A stretch of 64,000 bases of DNA from Herpetosiphon gulosus (GTDB lineage: Bacteria; Chloroflexota; Chloroflexia; Chloroflexales; Herpetosiphonaceae), in the NCBI RefSeq assembly GCF_039545135.1, contig NZ_BAABRU010000013.1, forward strand, positions 62,001 to 126,000, in the 5' to 3' direction. This document shows, piece after piece, positions 60,974-64,000 of this stretch. The notes under the pieces are model-generated. The model was not told the DNA's origin, searched no databases, and saw only the letters and a list, made by a program, of their open reading frames with translations. A program made the translations under genes and the position numbers. The number at the start of each line of letters is the position of its first letter. Positions within the stretch are counted from its first letter, which is position 1.

Positions 60974-61001
60974 TTGTTTTGTTGCCAGAACCCTCTATAA
61001 T
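60974..61001 (+). promoter_or_regulatory. Promoter of the cyclase/AAA regulator gene
   Basis: TTGTTT (60974-60979), 16-bp spacer, TATAAT (60996-61001), 48 bp before the ATG at 61049. Confidence 0.5.
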
Positions 61002-61048
61002 GCATTTGAATAGTGATTGATGCTTGATACTTTGCTAAGGTTTATACC

Positions 61049-64000
61049 ATGTCGATTCAGCCCCCATCGTCAGAATTTGCCTCATTGTTGCGTCAAGTTC
61101 AACAGGCCGAGGTAACGCCCACCCAAACACAGCTCGATGATGTGTATCGTCAGCTTAACCAACGGATTCAGCAATTGCAGCGCTATGTACCCGACCCAAT
61201 TGTCCAGCGCTTAAAACACGGCGATTTGCCAATTCCCTATGGCGAACGTTGGTTGGGTTCGTTGCTATTTGCCGATCTTTCGGGCTTTACTGCGCTTTCC
61301 GAAAGCCTAACCCGTTTGGGCAAAGAGGGGGCTGAGCAAGTAACCAGCATTATCAACCGCTTGTTTAATCAGTTGGTGGCTGATATCGAGGCCCACGGCG
61401 GTGCATTAATTAAATTTGGCGGCGATGCAGTCACCGCCTTTTTTGATCAAACTAAGCTTGGCGAGCAGCATGCCTTGTATGCCGCCCACGCCGCCCAAGC
61501 CATGCAAGCATCAATGGCAACCTTGGGTAAAATCCAGATTCGGGCTGGCCAATTTAACCTCACTCTGCGCATTGGCGTGCATAGCGGCGAGGCTTTTGCG
61601 GCGTTGCTGGGCGATCAACAACATGCCGAGTTGATGCTGACTGGGATTGCCGTCAACTTGGTGGCGCGTGCTCAAGAGTTGGCGCGACCTGGCGAGGTGG
61701 TTTGTTCCAAAGAAACCATGCGTTTGCTGGGCTTACCAACTGATCCCATGAATCCATTTACGGCCTTAACAACTGCGCTCGAACATCCGCCTTATCAATC
61801 AACCAGTCAAGCCCCCAGCATCCCGCAAACCATCACTTTAGCCGATGTTCAAGCCCTTGCCAGCATCTATGCAGGCATTCAGCGTTTGTTGCCTCAACGC
61901 ATGAGCGAAGAGCAATTGCTCAGTAACGCCGCCAGCAGAACTGGCGAAATTCGGCTGGTCACGATTGTTTTTGCCCATATTGCACCCTTCAGCACGATTG
62001 TCGAATTGTGTCATGATGCCAGCGCAACCCAATTGCTCAACCACTACTACCAACGCATGCAGCAAATCGTCAATCACTATGGCGGGGTGGTCAATAAGCT
62101 CGATATGGCCGCCGATGGCGATAAATTGCTGGCGATCTTTGGCGCACCGATTGCCAACGAAAATGATACTGAGTTGGCAGTGCGCACTGGCCTTGATATG
62201 CAATCGGCCATGAACGAAATTAATGCCCTGATTCAACAGTACGACCCACGCTTGCCCTTGCTTGATCAACAAATTGGGATCAATCAAGGCCATGTGTTTG
62301 CGGGAATTGTTGGCAGCGAAACCCGCCGCGAATATACCGTGATGGGTGATCCAGTCAATACTGCTGTGCGCCTGATGAGTGTTTGTCGCTATGGCGAAGT
62401 GCTGGCCAGCCCCACGATCAAGCGGCTTACCAGCCATGCCTTTGCCTACGAAACCCTGCCAGCCTTGCCGCTCAAAGGCAAAAGCCAACCTATCGAGCCG
62501 GCTCGGGTTGATCGAGCCTACAATGTGCGGCGCGAAACCATGCGGGCCGATTTGGTAGGGCGGGTGCAAGAACTCGAACAATTAGCCAGCATCAGCATTC
62601 AAGCCCTGCAAGGTCAAGGCCAAATTATCAATATCTTCGGTGAGGCTGGCATTGGCAAATCGCGCTTGCTCGAAGAATTGCTCAGCCGTTTGTCGTTGGC
62701 TTCGTTCGACCCAAACTTGAATGTGCCCGAATTTATGCCAATTACGATTGAATGCCAGTTGTATGAGCAAACAACTCCATTTGCCTCGGCCAGCGAAGTC
62801 TTGCGTCAAGTATTACGCTTGAGCAGCAGCCTGAATGGCGAACGCTTGGTGCAAGTTATCAGCCAGCGGGTCAATCGGCTTGTGCCCGAATTAGAGCGAT
62901 TTTTGCCCTTGCTCAGCGATATTTTGCATGTGAGCTTGGCTGAAAACGAGCTAACCCAAGCCCTAGCGCCCGAACAGCGCCATGATCAAACGATTGAATT
63001 GGTAGTGGCCTTGATGCTCGCCAGCGCCAACATCACTCCGCTAGTAATTTTATGGGATGATGCCCACTGGATCGATGCCTCATCACGCCAATTGCTTGAA
63101 CGCTTAGCCAAACATACCCATCAGGCAGCGATTGCCTTGCTGATTGGTTCGCGCACCAAGGGCTTATCGGCCATGACTTGGCCTGAGCAAACAGTCCATC
63201 TTGAGTTAAGCGAATTGAGCATGCCCGAAAGTGAAGCGCTTGCCAGTGCGATTATTGGCCATGCCCCGTTGCCAACGGCCTTGCTCGAACGCTGGCGACG
63301 CAGCGATGAGCGTTTTTTCAATCCCCAGGGCAATCCATTTTTCATTGAAGAAATGATGCGCAGCCTGATTCAACAAGGTGTCATTGTCGAAACTGCCAAT
63401 GGCTGGGATTTACGCGGCGAACTTGATAGCTTGCCAACCACGATTGAGGGTGTCATCACAGCACGCTTGGATCGGCTGGATAATCGGATTCGCGAAACTG
63501 TTCAAGTGGCCTCGGTGGTTGGGCGACGCTTTGAACTAAATATTTTGCGTGGCATTACCAACGACGACGATTTAGTTAATCAAATGGATCGCTTGACCAA
63601 TGCTGATGTAGTGTTGCCCGACCATATTGCCGCCGAGTTGGCCTATTTGTTCAAACATACGCTAACTCGTGATGTGGCCTACGAAGGCATTTTGTATGCC
63701 CGCCGCCGCGATTTGCATCGCCGAGTGGCTGCGCGGATTCAAGAAGTCCATCGCCAAAATTTGGTTGATGTGTTGCCGATTTTGGCCCGGCATTATGCTC
63801 GAGCCGAGGCTTGGCATGAAGCAGTGCGCTATTATCGCGAAGCTGGAATCGCCTCACAAAAACGTTATTACAACGCCGAGGCATGTGCCCATTATCGTGA
63901 TGCCCTTGAGCTATTGCCCAATCTGAGCGCCTTTGATCGCTCGTTGGAGCAAGAGCTGACTGAGCGTTTGGGCTACGTCACGATGCAGGCTGGTGATTAT
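61049..64000 (+). CDS. Tandem class III nucleotide-cyclase domains fused to an AAA/AfsR-like ATPase (3' end outside window)
   Basis: Open to the window end, at least 984 aa. Two class III cyclase homology domains come first: domain 1 (about 70-250) has both metal aspartates D76 (LLFADLSGFT) and D126 (FGGDAVTAFF); domain 2 (about 300-490) has lost the first one (IVFAHIAPFS, Asp to His) but keeps ADGDKLLAIFG. An STAND/AAA ATPase follows (Walker A GEAGIGKSRLL, near 530; Walker B VILWDDAHWID-like LWDDAHWID), then the start of a TPR-like region. Such proteins are signalling or transcription-associated ATPases. The ribosome-binding site is weak (TAAGG). Confidence 0.85.
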   Translation, partial: MSIQPPSSEFASLLRQVQQAEVTPTQTQLDDVYRQLNQRIQQLQRYVPDPIVQRLKHGDLPIPYGERWLGSLLFADLSGFTALSESLTRLGKEGAEQVTSIINRLFNQLVADIEAHGGALIKFGGDAVTAFFDQTKLGEQHALYAAHAAQAMQASMATLGKIQIRAGQFNLTLRIGVHSGEAFAALLGDQQHAELMLTGIAVNLVARAQELARPGEVVCSKETMRLLGLPTDPMNPFTALTTALEHPPYQSTSQAPSIPQTITLADVQALASIYAGIQRLLPQRMSEEQLLSNAASRTGEIRLVTIVFAHIAPFSTIVELCHDASATQLLNHYYQRMQQIVNHYGGVVNKLDMAADGDKLLAIFGAPIANENDTELAVRTGLDMQSAMNEINALIQQYDPRLPLLDQQIGINQGHVFAGIVGSETRREYTVMGDPVNTAVRLMSVCRYGEVLASPTIKRLTSHAFAYETLPALPLKGKSQPIEPARVDRAYNVRRETMRADLVGRVQELEQLASISIQALQGQGQIINIFGEAGIGKSRLLEELLSRLSLASFDPNLNVPEFMPITIECQLYEQTTPFASASEVLRQVLRLSSSLNGERLVQVISQRVNRLVPELERFLPLLSDILHVSLAENELTQALAPEQRHDQTIELVVALMLASANITPLVILWDDAHWIDASSRQLLERLAKHTHQAAIALLIGSRTKGLSAMTWPEQTVHLELSELSMPESEALASAIIGHAPLPTALLERWRRSDERFFNPQGNPFFIEEMMRSLIQQGVIVETANGWDLRGELDSLPTTIEGVITARLDRLDNRIRETVQVASVVGRRFELNILRGITNDDDLVNQMDRLTNADVVLPDHIAAELAYLFKHTLTRDVAYEGILYARRRDLHRRVAARIQEVHRQNLVDVLPILARHYARAEAWHEAVRYYREAGIASQKRYYNAEACAHYRDALELLPNLSAFDRSLEQELTERLGYVTMQAGDY

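Overview
The window looks like an ordinary chromosomal segment of a Chloroflexota bacterium, most probably a Herpetosiphon-like member of the class Chloroflexia. This is an inference from gene content (dnaG-sigA pair, many alpha/beta hydrolases, secreted beta-rich proteins ending in an FLP-type tail, STAS/HAMP proteins, tandem-cyclase AAA proteins) and from iterated intergenic repeats. No database search was possible. Genes are dense and on both strands. I see no rRNA, tRNA, CRISPR array, prophage or intact insertion sequence.

Layout. 0-2.7 kb: three-gene murein-peptide recycling operon (acyltransferase-like protein, NlpC/P60 peptidase, dipeptide epimerase). 2.7-5.2 kb: strong promoter, 27-residue leader ORF, two mutually exclusive hairpins, small ORF, orphan ABC ATPase, rsgA. 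5.3-8.6 kb: stand-alone ClpB-D2-like AAA+ ATPase, membrane SH3 protein, histidine phosphatase. 8.7-13.4 kb: sigA, dnaG, lysA. 13.5-22.1 kb: secreted beta-propeller protein, MITE-like repeat, HAMP-STAS sensor, azlCD, two hydrolases, DUF2085/redoxin/glutaredoxin-like operon. 22.2-33.5 kb: tandem beta-carbonic anhydrases, lipoprotein cyclophilin, membrane STAS protein, methyltransferase, aminotransferase, kinase with a degenerate receiver, hydrolase, ADP-ribosylglycohydrolase, cyclase-family hydrolase. 33.7-39.2 kb: carB, zinc-ribbon protein, candidate oriC with DnaA boxes, dnaA (TTG start; dnaN does not follow). 39.2-52.9 kb: M28 and M20 peptidases, membrane proteins, three-repeat secreted protein, macro-domain protein, thioesterase, APH-like kinase with a sequestered ribosome-binding site, HAD phosphatase, GT39 glycosyltransferase, coaX. 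53.1-56.4 kb: NERD protein, then an AT-rich island with a TIR-domain gene, a small partner and a RelE-like toxin remnant. 56.4-64 kb: VTT membrane protein, secreted protein, histidine phosphatase, two glycosyltransferases and the 5' part of a tandem-cyclase/AAA regulator that runs off the end.

The best candidate for an undescribed system is the AT-rich two-gene TIR module at 54.6-55.9 kb, which resembles a minimal NAD-depleting defence cassette. The next best are two RNA-level control elements: an attenuator-like leader at 2.7-3.0 kb before the ABC ATPase/rsgA genes, and a 17-bp inverted repeat burying the ribosome-binding site of the APH-like gene at 48.0 kb. Several families of intergenic repeats occur in more than one copy, including one about 160-bp unit present in opposite orientations at 15.8 and 51.9 kb.
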